DNA from: Phormidesmis priestleyi BC1401
Lineage (GTDB): Bacteria; Cyanobacteriota; Cyanobacteriia; Leptolyngbyales; Leptolyngbyaceae
Direction of reading: 5' to 3'
Length of the DNA: 64,000 nt
Assembly (NCBI RefSeq): GCF_001650195.1
Contig: NZ_LXYR01000002.1
Coordinates: 62,001-126,000, forward strand
The notes under the pieces were generated by a model. It did not search any database, was not told the DNA's origin, and saw only the letters and a program-made list of their open reading frames with translations. Both the position numbers and the translations under genes were made by a program. This document shows, piece by piece, positions 9,730 through 18,563 of the stretch (position 1 is its first letter; every line of letters begins with the position of its first letter).

Positions 9730-10650
9730 CTAGCTCAAAATTTCTTCTAAGGCTGGCTTAATGATTGGATATTGATACTCAAATCCATCGGCTAGAGTTT
9801 TCTTGGGCAACACTTCTTGACCTTCAAGCACTACTTTAGCGCCATCTCCCAACATCGCTTCCAGGGCGAAACTGGGCACTGGCAGCCAAGACGGACGACT
9901 GAGCACTTGACCTAGTGCGGTTGCCATCTCAGCCATACGGACGGGCTTTGGAGCCGTAGCGTTAAAAACGCCTTCCATCTGAGGTCGAGTCAATGCCCGC
10001 AAAATTAAGCTCACCAAATCTTCTCGATGAATCCAGGAGAACCACTGGTTGCCACTGCCGATCGGACCTCCCGCAAACAGCTTAAAGGGCGTAAGCATTT
10101 TGCCTAATGCCCCACCCATTCCTAAAACAATTCCAAGCCGCAAAATCACGAGACGAACGCCGCTTTCTTTAACTTTGCTAGCTTCGGCTTCCCAGGTTTG
10201 GCAAACTTCTGCTAGAAAGTCGTTGCCCGGAGAACTGGTTTCGTCAAAGGTGGCAGTCTCGCTCGTGCCGTAAAACCCGATCGCCGATGCATTCACCAAC
10301 ACAGACGGCTTGGGATTTGCCTTGGCAATGGCTTCGACCAGCTTTTGAGTCGTGAGCTGGCGACTATCCATTAACGATCGCTTGCGCTCTGGAGTCCAGC
10401 GAGTTTCAGCGATCGCTTCTCCTGCCAGATTGACTACGCCATCACAGCCTGCGATCGAGTCTTGCCATGCACCAGAGTCGATCGGATCGTAAGCAATGAT
10501 CTCTAAATTGGGATAAGCAGATTTTGGGAAAACCTGTTCCGCTTTTAGAGCATTGCGGGTGAAGACCATGACTTGATGTCCTTCAGCCGTCAATCGCTCT
10601 ACTAAACGACTGCCCACAAACCCAGTTGCCCCTATTACTGCGACTTTCAT
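9730..10650 (-). CDS. TIGR01777 family SDR-like protein
   Basis: Extended short-chain dehydrogenase-like protein. It is homologous to bacterial YfcH and to plant SDR39U1-type factors; no substrate is established. The 306-residue protein starts with the NAD(P)-binding MKVAVIGATGFVGSRLVERL, has GVVNLAGEAIAETRW and ASAIGFYG, and ends with the family's DUF1731 domain (LPVPSFALEAMLGDGAKVVLEGQEVLPKKTLADGFEYQYP). Start at 10650 is standard. A 12-bp palindrome (ACCGATATCGGT) lies 30 bp upstream. Confidence 0.9.
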   Translation of the reverse strand: MKVAVIGATGFVGSRLVERLTAEGHQVMVFTRNALKAEQVFPKSAYPNLEIIAYDPIDSGAWQDSIAGCDGVVNLAGEAIAETRWTPERKRSLMDSRQLTTQKLVEAIAKANPKPSVLVNASAIGFYGTSETATFDETSSPGNDFLAEVCQTWEAEASKVKESGVRLVILRLGIVLGMGGALGKMLTPFKLFAGGPIGSGNQWFSWIHREDLVSLILRALTRPQMEGVFNATAPKPVRMAEMATALGQVLSRPSWLPVPSFALEAMLGDGAKVVLEGQEVLPKKTLADGFEYQYPIIKPALEEILS

Positions 10651-10680
10651 CCACGTTCTCCGTAATCGAAATAATTCGCT

Positions 10681-10692
10681 ACCGATATCGGT
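10681..10692. promoter_or_regulatory. Perfect 12-bp palindrome ACCGATATCGGT
   Basis: A perfect palindrome 31-42 bp upstream of the start of the TIGR01777 gene, in the region where a promoter would be expected. It could be an operator. No cognate regulator is visible nearby, and a chance palindrome is possible. Confidence 0.3.
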
Positions 10693-10754
10693 TCATAAAA
10701 CTTAAAACTAAGTATACAGAAATCAGGTGGGTAGAAAAATTAAGCATTCAATGC

Positions 10755-10786
10755 AAAAAGGTACAAACTGTAAGTCTGTACCTTTT
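10755..10786 (-). terminator. Intrinsic terminator of the 53-residue gene
   Basis: Perfect 10-bp inverted repeat AAAAGGTACA (10756-10765) / TGTACCTTTT (10777-10786) with an 11-base loop. The A-run on the left arm becomes a T-run on the minus strand, so it terminates transcripts of the small gene at 10831-10992; it could also act on the plus strand. Confidence 0.6.
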
Positions 10787-10830
10787 GTCAGATTCTGAAC
10801 AAGAGCAAGATTTGAGGATGGAGACGTTCA

Positions 10831-10992
10831 CTACTTAATGTAGTTGGCTTCTGCTTCTAGCATCCGCAAAAGGTTTTCGTCTCCTCTATCTCTGGCGGCT
10901 TCCATCCGACGCTGCAAGTTTTTTTGCAGATTTTCGCGGTGGGTGGTTGCAGTTTGTGTGTGAGATTGACGACTTCTGTTCATATCGGACAT
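10831..10992 (-). CDS. Small conserved basic helical protein, 53 residues
   Basis: Reading frame from ATG at 10992 to TAG at 10831. It begins MSDMNRSRQSHTQTATTHRE and continues into an amphipathic helix (LQKNLQRRMEAARDRGDENL, then LRMLEAEANYIK). I do not know a function. Charged helix periodicity, a start well separated from neighbours and a terminator 45 bp after the stop support a real gene. A second in-frame Met at residue 4 is an alternative start. Confidence 0.6.
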   Translation of the reverse strand: MSDMNRSRQSHTQTATTHRENLQKNLQRRMEAARDRGDENLLRMLEAEANYIK

Positions 10993-11102
10993 TTCCAAGA
11001 GATTATTTGTGCTGAGTCACTATGTCTTCTAATTATAACATCAAAAACCTAAACGGTAGCTTACACTACAAAAACTAATTATTAGAGCCATAGGAAATCG
11101 TC

Positions 11103-11969
11103 ATGATTCTGACGCTGCTGAGTGATTTTGGCACAAGTGATGTTTACATAGCGGTGATGAAAGGAACGATCGCTCAGATCAATTCTTCTCTCACGGTGAT
11201 TGATCTAACGCATCACGTTCCCCCTCAAGATATTGCGACGGCTCGGTTTCACTTGATGAGTGCTTATCCCTACTTCCCAGTCGGAACGGTGCATGTGGCG
11301 GTCGTCGATCCCGGTGTGGGAAGTCAACGACGCGCGATCGCCATTCAACTTGAGTCAGGATTTTTGGTCGCGCCTGATAATGGTTTAGTGAGTGGTGTTC
11401 TGAGTCAACAAGGGGCGATCGCGGCTGTCGAGTTGACTAATCCCAGCTATTGGCGCACCTCGTCGCCCAGCACAACCTTTCACGGACGCGATATTTTTGC
11501 TGCGGCTGGGGCACATCTGACAAGCGGAGTGCCGCTTCAAGAACTGGGGACTGGCATTGATTTGAGTACGATCGTGCAGTTGCCAATCCCAGATCTGATT
11601 CGGACGGGAAGCACGGTTCAGGGAGTGATTCAAGCGATCGACCATTTTGGCAATTTGATCACCACGATTCCAGGAAGTGACGTTGCCGGAAAGTCTTGGA
11701 GCGTCAGAATAGAGAACTCGATTTATTCAGGTCAAGCAACCTACTCAGAGAGTGAGCCTGGAGAAATTCTGGCTTTGGTAGGGAGTCACGGCTGGGTTGA
11801 AGTTGCCGCAAATCGAGCCAATGCTCAAACGCACCTTAATTTGAAGTGGGGCAGTGTCGTGTCCGTCATGATTAATGAAGATCAGCGGCTTCCGATCGAG
11901 CTTACCAACGGCTCAAATACAGGCAACAAATCCGATCGGCTAACCACTAAAGTTGGGAACGATCGCTGA
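11103..11969 (+). CDS. SAM hydroxide adenosyltransferase (DUF62 / chlorinase-fluorinase fold)
   Basis: Hydrolyses S-adenosylmethionine to adenosine and methionine, the activity assigned to most DUF62 proteins. The 288-residue protein starts MILTLLSDFGTSDVYIAVMKG, with IDLTHHVPPQDI and VVDPGVGSQRR. These are the conserved SAM-binding and water-activating segments; the C-terminal beta-barrel follows. The last 88 bp overlap the 3' end of the convergent inositol-phosphatase-like gene, so the C-terminal tails of both share DNA. Confidence 0.9.
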   Translation: MILTLLSDFGTSDVYIAVMKGTIAQINSSLTVIDLTHHVPPQDIATARFHLMSAYPYFPVGTVHVAVVDPGVGSQRRAIAIQLESGFLVAPDNGLVSGVLSQQGAIAAVELTNPSYWRTSSPSTTFHGRDIFAAAGAHLTSGVPLQELGTGIDLSTIVQLPIPDLIRTGSTVQGVIQAIDHFGNLITTIPGSDVAGKSWSVRIENSIYSGQATYSESEPGEILALVGSHGWVEVAANRANAQTHLNLKWGSVVSVMINEDQRLPIELTNGSNTGNKSDRLTTKVGNDR

Positions 11970-12694
11970 CTATAATTCTGTCCAACTTGAATCGGAAAAA
12001 TAGGATTAGGTTCGAGCGGATACCAGACTGCACCAGCGGCTTGCACGATCGCCCACACCGCCGCGATATCCCAGATTTTTGGTGTGGCTTCGACTCCTCC
12101 GAGGGTTGCTCCAGCCGCAACGGTCAAAAAGCTATAAGTCGTCACTCCTAACATCCGAATCTTGGCAGGAACGGGATTTTTAAGCACCGAAATACTTCGG
12201 GCACACAAGTTGAAGAAGTGATTGCTCGTCAAGGGATCTGGACTGGCGTGAATGGGATTGTGATTGAGAAAGGCTCCTGTTGGCATCGTCAAACCCGATG
12301 AGCCTTGCCAAAACCCATGAAAGGACTGCCGTAACGGTGGAAAATGCACATATCCAAAAACTGGAGTTCCTTGATAGAGCAAGCCAAGCGAGATTCCCCA
12401 GAGCGGCAGACCTCTCGCAAAATTTGTTGTGCCATCTAAAGGATCGATCACCCAGCACCAGTCTTGAGCGGGAAAAATATGCTCAGTTTCCTCACTCAAG
12501 ACCCCGTGAGTTGGAAATGTTTGAGCGATCGCATTGCGTAATTCTTGATCTGCCCATTGATCTGATTTCGTCACCAAACTCCCGTCTGATTTTTCAGACG
12601 CTTGCGCCTGCCCATAATCTTGTAGAAGCTGTGTGCCGACTCGCTCAGTGGTCGTTTGAGCAAAATCAAGGATTTGTGTCCAAAAGTCAGTCAT
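11882..12694 (-). CDS. Inositol monophosphatase family protein
   Basis: Mg2+-dependent phosphatase of the FIG superfamily. The metal motifs are visible: GVLSEETEH (motif for the first Glu), WVIDPLDGTTNFARGLP, and KIWDIAAVWAIVQAAGAVWYPLEPNP. The protein has 270 residues. In cyanobacteria such proteins dephosphorylate inositol phosphates, histidinol phosphate or PAP; the substrate cannot be read here. It converges and overlaps with the DUF62 gene. Confidence 0.9.
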   Translation of the reverse strand: MTDFWTQILDFAQTTTERVGTQLLQDYGQAQASEKSDGSLVTKSDQWADQELRNAIAQTFPTHGVLSEETEHIFPAQDWCWVIDPLDGTTNFARGLPLWGISLGLLYQGTPVFGYVHFPPLRQSFHGFWQGSSGLTMPTGAFLNHNPIHASPDPLTSNHFFNLCARSISVLKNPVPAKIRMLGVTTYSFLTVAAGATLGGVEATPKIWDIAAVWAIVQAAGAVWYPLEPNPIFPIQVGQNYSQRSFPTLVVSRSDLLPVFEPLVSSIGSR

Positions 12695-12821
12695 TGTAAG
12701 AAGTCCAATTAGGGCAGTAGTTGAGAACTAATCGTCAATATTCGGAACCAAATATTCCAAGTTCTCAGTCAGGGCGGTCTGTGAGAGTATTGGCGATCGC
12801 CCCTTTTCTCTTCGCAATTGC

Positions 12822-13370
12822 CTATCGCTCTACAGCTTGCCCGATCGCTGCCAGTGCCTCGTCACACCAAGCCACCCACTCTTCCTGATAGCGAATGCCG
12901 CGACGAATCACAAGATGCATGTAGAGATCTTTCAAATCTAGCGAACTCAGATGCTTCGCAAAATGCTCATCTAATTTTTTTACCTGTTGCACCATTTTAA
13001 GGTGTAGCTGCCGCCGCCGTTCAATCTCGCGGGTGACGACCTGAGAAGAAACCAAATGACCCGCTAAACCCATCACTCCTAAATCTTCGCGAATGGCGCT
13101 AGGTTCACAGGGTTTGGTCAACCAATCGAGCAGTTCTTGGTGCCCAAGATCGGTGATGGAATAGATTTTTTTGTCGAGTCGTCCCGGTTGGGGAATCGCT
13201 TCATAAGTAACGTTGCTTTGCTGTTCTAACTTGGTCAGTTCGGCATAAACCTGCTGCTGGCTGGCTTTCCAGAAGCAACTGCCAAATCCTTCGGCAAATT
13301 CTTTGGCAACGTCGTAGCCGCTCATCGGCTGACGAGACAGGAACGCCAGAATTGTGTGCTTGAGTGCCAT
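12822..13370 (-). CDS. PadR family transcriptional regulator
   Basis: Winged-helix repressor. The 182-residue protein has the PadR N-terminal domain (ALKHTILAFLSRQPMSGYDV, LTKLEQQSNVTYEAI, KKIYSITDLGHQELLDWL) and a helical C-terminal dimerisation domain (Vir_act_alpha_C type). It is divergent from the devBCA genes with 86 bp between starts, which marks it as their likely regulator. A palindrome lies between the -35 and -10 boxes on the dev side. Confidence 0.9.
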   Translation of the reverse strand: MALKHTILAFLSRQPMSGYDVAKEFAEGFGSCFWKASQQQVYAELTKLEQQSNVTYEAIPQPGRLDKKIYSITDLGHQELLDWLTKPCEPSAIREDLGVMGLAGHLVSSQVVTREIERRRQLHLKMVQQVKKLDEHFAKHLSSLDLKDLYMHLVIRRGIRYQEEWVAWCDEALAAIGQAVER

Positions 13371-13382
13371 GTCTAAAAATAC

Positions 13383-13410
13383 TTGACTGATTCAATTGGT
13401 TCAGTATACC
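13383..13410 (+). promoter_or_regulatory. Promoter of devB with an operator-like palindrome in its spacer
   Basis: TTGACT (13383-13388) and TATACC (13405-13410) are separated by 16 bp. The imperfect palindrome CTGATTCAATTGGTTCAG (13387-13404, core CAATTG) fills the spacer. The placement suits repression by the divergent PadR protein by blocking polymerase. Boxes and palindrome are read directly; the regulator link is inference. Confidence 0.5.
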
Positions 13411-13456
13411 TTAGTTTTTGTATCCAATTTTTTGTATTCAAAAAATGGAGTTAAGC

Positions 13457-14644
13457 ATGATCAATATTCCTTGGAAATCGAAAGGGCGATCGCCTTTAAT
13501 CGCCATGCTGGGGGTCGGCTGCTTGCTGCTGGTGGGTGGTGTAGCGTATCGAGTGGGCATCAGCCGTCCGAATCAGCAATCATCGGCTGTGGTGAGCGGT
13601 GCACCTGCGATCGCAACGGTATCTGCTTTGGGGCGGTTGGAGCCACAGGGCGAAGTGATTCAGGTGTTTGCGCCCACTGCTGCGGAGGGGGCACGAGTCG
13701 AAACCCTTCGTGTCACTCACGGTCAACGAGTTCGCAAAGGCGATGTGATAGCCGTTCTGGACACTGCTGCGCGGCGACAGACAGCACTTCAGGAAGCTCA
13801 GGAACAAGTCAAGGTGGCTCAAGCCCAGTTGAGTCAGGTGGAAGCGGGTGCGAAATCAGGACAAATTCGGGCGCAGTCGCGAGTGGTGGATCGCCAGCAG
13901 GTGGAATTACAAACTGAAACTGAAGCTCAGGAAGCCACGATCGCCCGTCTGAGAGCAGAACTGAACAATGCAGAACTGGAGGCTAGGCGATATCAGGTGC
14001 TTTATACTGACGGAGCCGTTTCTGCCTCTTTGCGGGATGGGAAGCAATTGACCGCTGATACAGTCCGGCAACAGTTAAACGAAGCACAGGCAAATTTGAT
14101 TCGGATTCAGCGATCGCGGCAGCAGCAGGCTTCCGAAGCACAGGCAACGCTTGACCAAATTGCGGAGGTGCGTCCGGTGGATGTGAACGTGGCACGATCG
14201 CAAGTCTCTGCGGCACAAGCAAGGGTGGCACGGGCACAGGCGGAACTGGATTTGGTCACAGTGCGATCGCCCCAGGATGGACAAGTCCTTAAAATTCACA
14301 TTCGCCCTGGAGAACTTGTGGGCACTCAAGGCATCGTCAGTCTGGGTCAAACTCGGCAAATGGTGGCGGTGGCAGAAGTGTATGAGTTGGATATCAGCCG
14401 CATTCGAGTTGGACAAACTGCAACCGCGATCAGCAAGAACAATGCTTTTCCAGAGGTGCTGCGAGGCAAGGTGGTCGAAGTGGGGTTAGAGATTAACAAG
14501 AAAGATGTGTTGAACACCGATCCGGCAGCACAGTTTGATGCGCTGGTTGTGGAAGTGAAAGCGCTGTTGGATGAAGCCTCTAGCCGTCGAGTTGCGGGAT
14601 TAACCAATTTGAGTATTCAAGTATTAATCAATGTCAACTCCTAA
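13457..14644 (+). CDS. devB: DevB-type membrane fusion protein of an ABC exporter (HlyD family)
   Basis: Periplasmic adaptor of a DevBCA exporter; in heterocyst formers the prototype exports glycolipids, and homologues elsewhere export lipids or toxic compounds. The 395-residue protein has an N-terminal membrane anchor (LIAMLGVGCLLLVGGVAYRVG). Next come a lipoyl-type half (VETLRVTHGQRVRKGDVIAVLD), a long coiled-coil hairpin at about 100-250, and the second half (VRSPQDGQVLKIHIRPGE). ATG at 13457 is preferred over upstream starts because GGAG lies 6 bases before it. Confidence 0.88.
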   Translation: MINIPWKSKGRSPLIAMLGVGCLLLVGGVAYRVGISRPNQQSSAVVSGAPAIATVSALGRLEPQGEVIQVFAPTAAEGARVETLRVTHGQRVRKGDVIAVLDTAARRQTALQEAQEQVKVAQAQLSQVEAGAKSGQIRAQSRVVDRQQVELQTETEAQEATIARLRAELNNAELEARRYQVLYTDGAVSASLRDGKQLTADTVRQQLNEAQANLIRIQRSRQQQASEAQATLDQIAEVRPVDVNVARSQVSAAQARVARAQAELDLVTVRSPQDGQVLKIHIRPGELVGTQGIVSLGQTRQMVAVAEVYELDISRIRVGQTATAISKNNAFPEVLRGKVVEVGLEINKKDVLNTDPAAQFDALVVEVKALLDEASSRRVAGLTNLSIQVLINVNS

Positions 14645-14653
14645 TGCAATGAC

Positions 14654-15825
14654 ATGACTAAAATCACTTCTAAAAAGAAACCGCTGTTTCTCTCCTGGCT
14701 ACAGTTACGCAAAGAACGAGCGCGTTTAATCGTGGCGATCGCGGGAATTAGCTTTGCTGATGTGCTGATGTTTCTGCAAATGGGTTTTCGAGGTGCTTTA
14801 TTCAGCAGTGCAGTGGAATTTCACCATAGCTTGAACGGCGAAATTGTGATGATGAGTAGCCGAACGCGATCGCTGATTTCTCTCGATCTATTCACAGAAC
14901 GCAGACTCTATCAAGCCGCAAGCATCACAGGGGTTGCATCGGTCAGTCCGATTTACTTAAATTCGATTCAGTGGCGGAATCCTGAGAACAAAGAGATTTG
15001 GGACATTTATGCCATTGGAATCAATCCCGAACATCAGGTATTAAACATTCCGGGAGTCGAAACCAACCGCGAGAAACTACGCCAGCCGATACGGCTTTGT
15101 TTAATCAGGGGTCTCGCAGAGAATTTGGCGCGATCGCTCAACGGTTTCAGGCAGGCGAAGCAATCACCACCGAAATCAATGAACGCCAAGTTCAAATTCA
15201 GGGCTTGTTCAAACTCAGCCCCACGTTTGGCATCAATGCTTATTTGGTTACAAGCGATATCAACTTTTTACGCATGGCTCCTTTTCGTCAAGGGGGACTG
15301 GTTGATGTAGGCGTGATTAAGCTTAAGTCTGATGCTGATGTCCAAGCGGTTCTAGCAGAACTGCGATCGCGCTTGCCAAGCGATGTCAAAGTTATGACCA
15401 GAGACGACTATAAAAAAGCAGAAGTTGCCTTTTGGAATGCGAGTACTCCAGTAGGCTATACCTTTGATTTGGGTGTGGTGATTGCCTTCATTGTTGGCGC
15501 TGTAATCGTTTACCAAATTCTTTACAGCGATGTGACCGATCATTTGCCCGAATATGCCACCCTCAAAGCGATGGGATTTCGCGATCGCTATCTCCTCGTT
15601 GTTGTGTTTCAAGAGGCTTTGATCCTAGCAGCATTCGGATTTATTCCCGGTACCTTGATCGCATTAGGTATCTATCGAATTACTAACCTCGTGACCATGC
15701 TGCCAATGGCAATGGATTTGGGGCGAATTGTGTTTGTCTTTGTTCTCACCGCAATTATGAGTTCGCTTTCGGCTGCGATCGCAGTGCGTAAGCTGCAAAC
15801 GGCTGATCCTGCTGATATTTTTTAG
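14654..15825 (+). pseudogene. devC: DevC-type ABC exporter permease, disrupted by a frameshift
   Basis: FtsX-like permease of the DevBCA exporter. The first frame (14654 on) encodes the N-terminal half with the first membrane segment through GVETNREKLRQP. DevC homology then continues in another frame from about 15088 (DTALFNQGSRREFGAIA) through VTSDINFLRM to the three C-terminal membrane helices and AVRKLQTADPADIF. One base is missing at 15086-15088. The restored protein would have about 390 residues, the family length. No slippery heptamer is present, so this is either a pseudogene or a sequencing error. The original frame ends at 15310. Confidence 0.85.
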
Positions 15826-15834
15826 GAGTTGAGC

Positions 15835-16548
15835 ATGGTCACAAGTCTATCTAAACCTGCAATCTCGATCGCGCATCTAAATCATTACTATGGTCAAGGT
15901 TCTCTAAGAAAGCAGGTTTTGTTTGATATTAATCTGCAAATCGATCGTGGCGAAATCATCATCATGACGAGACCATCGGGTTCGGGTAAAACTACATTGC
16001 TGACGCTAATGGGAAGTTTACGATCCGTTCAAGAGGGAGACTTAACTATCCTGGGGCAAGGGTTGCTTCATGCCACTAAAGAACAAATGACTCTGGCTCG
16101 TCGCAATATTGGCTTTATTTTTCAAGCGCACAATCTATTAAACTTCCTGACTGCTTATCAAAATATTGAGATGGCATTAGAAATTCAAGAAGTAACTGCC
16201 ACCGCTGCCGATACTCGCATTCGGACTGTTTTGAGCGCGGTGGGCTTAGAAAATCGAATGGACTACTTTCCAAGCGATCTATCAGGTGGACAAAAGCAAC
16301 GGGTCGCGATCGCTCGTGCCCTAGTCAGTCAGCCTAAAATTATTCTGGCAGATGAACCCACGGCTGCACTCGATAAAAAGTCAGGACGAGATGTAGTAGA
16401 AATTATGGAAAAACTCGCCAGAGAGCAAGGTTGCACCATCCTACTCGTGACCCACGACAACCGCATTCTAGATCTTGCCGATCGCATTATCTACATGGAA
16501 GATGGGTATCTAGTGAATCGTTCTGATGTTGCTGCGATCGTTCAATAG
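15835..16548 (+). CDS. devA: DevA-type ABC transporter ATP-binding protein with altered Walker A
   Basis: ATPase of the DevBCA exporter, 237 residues. The signature DLSGGQKQR, Walker B IILADEPTAALD and H-loop VTHD are intact. The Walker A reads RPSGSGKT instead of GPSGSGKT: residue 46 is Arg (codon AGA at 15970), a single base change from GGA. ATG at 15835 has GGAG 6 bases upstream, the same leader seen at devB; a TTG at 15829 is an alternative. With devC frameshifted, the operon seems to be losing function. Confidence 0.88.
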   Translation: MVTSLSKPAISIAHLNHYYGQGSLRKQVLFDINLQIDRGEIIIMTRPSGSGKTTLLTLMGSLRSVQEGDLTILGQGLLHATKEQMTLARRNIGFIFQAHNLLNFLTAYQNIEMALEIQEVTATAADTRIRTVLSAVGLENRMDYFPSDLSGGQKQRVAIARALVSQPKIILADEPTAALDKKSGRDVVEIMEKLAREQGCTILLVTHDNRILDLADRIIYMEDGYLVNRSDVAAIVQ

Positions 16549-16559
16549 ATTTTTCACAC

Positions 16560-16952
16560 ATGAACATTACTTCGACTTATGCTGCAATTCTCGCCTTACT
16601 CTTCGTGGGGCTTAGCGTCAGAATACTAAGATTGCGGCGTAGCCTCAAGATTGCCATTGGTGACGGCGGGGACAAAAAAATGCTGCGCGCTATCCGCGTG
16701 CATTCAAATTTTGCCGAATATGTGCCATTTGGGCTGCTTTTGCTTTATCTTGCTGAGACCCAAGGAGCGCCGTCTGCTGTCATACATGGAGTGGGATTGT
16801 GTCTTCTGATAGGCAGGCTTTCTCATATGTACGGGGTTAGTCAGGAGAATGAGCAGTTCCAGTATCGTGTGCTAGGCATCTCTGTGACCTTTACTGCATT
16901 TGTCGCGTCTGCGGGCTTTCTACTATTTGTTGCCGTTCGTAATGGTGCCTAA
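16560..16952 (+). CDS. MAPEG family membrane protein
   Basis: MAPEG proteins are small four-helix membrane proteins including glutathione transferases and prostaglandin/leukotriene enzymes. The 130-residue product has the conserved segment RAIRVHSNFAEYVPFGLLLLYLAE in its first half, then GLCLLIGRLSHMYG. It begins 11 bp after devA, so it may belong to the same transcript. The bacterial substrate is unknown. Confidence 0.88.
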   Translation: MNITSTYAAILALLFVGLSVRILRLRRSLKIAIGDGGDKKMLRAIRVHSNFAEYVPFGLLLLYLAETQGAPSAVIHGVGLCLLIGRLSHMYGVSQENEQFQYRVLGISVTFTAFVASAGFLLFVAVRNGA

Positions 16953-16968
16953 CGCCTTAATTCAGTCG

Positions 16969-18393
16969 CTAGTCCAGTTCGGCTTCAAGAACGGCGGAGA
17001 TCGCTTTCTCAGAGCTGGTTCTAAATTCTTGAATGCTGACTCGCGCCAGCAGCACCACTGCCAAAATCATGCCCAGCGCTTCACACGCAAACACCAAGCT
17101 ATAAGCCGGAAAGGGCTGCTGAAAGAGCCGCCGTCCCAAGTCGAGAATCGCGCCTCCTGCCAGAGTTGCACTGGCTTGAGCCAAGGCTTGAGCGAGTCCC
17201 CAAGCTCCGACGAACGTTCCTGCGGTTTCTGCGGCAGTGAGATCCAGCATTAGACTGACTGCGCTGTTGGTCAGCACACCTGACGATAAACCAAACAAAA
17301 TCACCGCACTTTTGAGCAACATTTGGGTTTGTGTCAAGCCGGATGTGATGATCAGCAGAAAGCAAGCACTCGTCAACAAACAGCCTAGTTTTGCGGCACG
17401 CTGCTTGCCAATACGAGGCACGATCAGAAATCCGCCGAGGCTCATTCCTGCCAAAACGCCATATCCCCAATATTTGTTGAGTCCCGCGCTTTCGGCGATC
17501 GTCATCCCAAACACTTCACGGGCATAAGGCTCTAACACGGGCTGCTGGAGAAACAAGCTGATCGTCATCACCAGCAAAAACGAGAAAAAGATTCCCGTCT
17601 GAGGGCTGGCTGTCAAGACTTTAAAGGCTCTGCCCAACGTAATTTGGTCTTCTCGCTCAACTAGATGCGATCGCGAGGCATAGCGAGAATATTTTTTCTC
17701 AATTCCAAATGTTGCCAGAAATGTGAGACCGATGACGGAGATCGGGAAGACCGTAAATAGACGATTTATGAATGGTTGCAAGGTGTCGGGAGTCAATCCA
17801 GTCAGCATTTTTTGCCCCACGATCGCGCCGACTACAATTCCGACCATCAGCATTGACCAGACAATGCCGACGACTTTCGATCGCTGATCTTCGTCCGTGA
17901 TATCAACCAGGAGCGCTACAAACGGAGTCGAACTCGCGCTAATGCACAGCCCATATAGCCCAAACATCAGAGCCAGTAACGCTGCCCAAGCCGTGCTTTG
18001 GGTCGTCCAGCCCATAGCAGCAGTGCTGGCACCGAGTTTCCAGACGACTTGCACAGCGAGAAATAGACACACCGCCTGCAGCGTCATGCCAACCCAGATG
18101 TAGCCCGTGCGGTGATAGCCCCTAATCGGCTTAGAGTCAGACATTTGCCCAAACCAGATTCGAGCCGGAGCCACAAACTGATACATTGCGATCGTTCCAG
18201 CCGCGATCGTTCCTGGCACCTTGAGTTCCGAGATCATCACCTGGTTGAGAACGCCCAGCGTCAGCAGTGACAGCATCCCCAACCCCATTTGAAACAAACC
18301 CAGCCGAAACATTGTGAACAAGCCCAGCTTAGGTAAAGGCTTCATCGGCTCAGACGGCACCCATTCTGGATTAGGAACATCGCTAGTCGCCAT
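16969..18393 (-). CDS. BCD (PucC/LhaA) family MFS transporter
   Basis: Twelve-helix major-facilitator protein of the bacteriochlorophyll-delivery family, linked in phototrophs to light-harvesting complex assembly or chlorophyll delivery. The 474-residue protein shows PLPKLGLFTMFRLGLFQMGLGM, ELKVPGTIAAGTIAMYQFVAPARIWFGQMSD and SASSTPFVALLVDITDEDQRSKVVGI, all typical of the family. The ATG at 18393 is preferred to one 38 codons earlier because homologues begin near MATSD. It converges with the MAPEG gene, 16 bp apart. Confidence 0.88.
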   Translation of the reverse strand: MATSDVPNPEWVPSEPMKPLPKLGLFTMFRLGLFQMGLGMLSLLTLGVLNQVMISELKVPGTIAAGTIAMYQFVAPARIWFGQMSDSKPIRGYHRTGYIWVGMTLQAVCLFLAVQVVWKLGASTAAMGWTTQSTAWAALLALMFGLYGLCISASSTPFVALLVDITDEDQRSKVVGIVWSMLMVGIVVGAIVGQKMLTGLTPDTLQPFINRLFTVFPISVIGLTFLATFGIEKKYSRYASRSHLVEREDQITLGRAFKVLTASPQTGIFFSFLLVMTISLFLQQPVLEPYAREVFGMTIAESAGLNKYWGYGVLAGMSLGGFLIVPRIGKQRAAKLGCLLTSACFLLIITSGLTQTQMLLKSAVILFGLSSGVLTNSAVSLMLDLTAAETAGTFVGAWGLAQALAQASATLAGGAILDLGRRLFQQPFPAYSLVFACEALGMILAVVLLARVSIQEFRTSSEKAISAVLEAELD

Positions 18394-18563
18394 AGTTTTT
18401 CTCAAATTGCAGAAGTCACGACAGATCAGTGTCTCATTTTTAGGATAAAGGCGATCGAGCGGATTGAGGAGCGCGTGTGGATTTGTAACGATCGAGAGAC
18501 GCATCACTTGTGATGAATCGTTACACTAAGAGACGTTAAGCTCTCAAATAAGATTAGGTTTTT

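Noticed and set aside
12280..12699. 139-codon plus-strand frame
   Set aside because: It is antisense to the inositol-phosphatase gene, which has clear motifs.
13396..13917. 173-codon plus-strand frame
   Set aside because: It is a Gly/Ser/Cys-rich shadow of devB in another frame.
15080..15100. Programmed frameshift in devC
   Set aside because: No slippery heptamer or downstream pseudoknot; DevC is normally a single frame.
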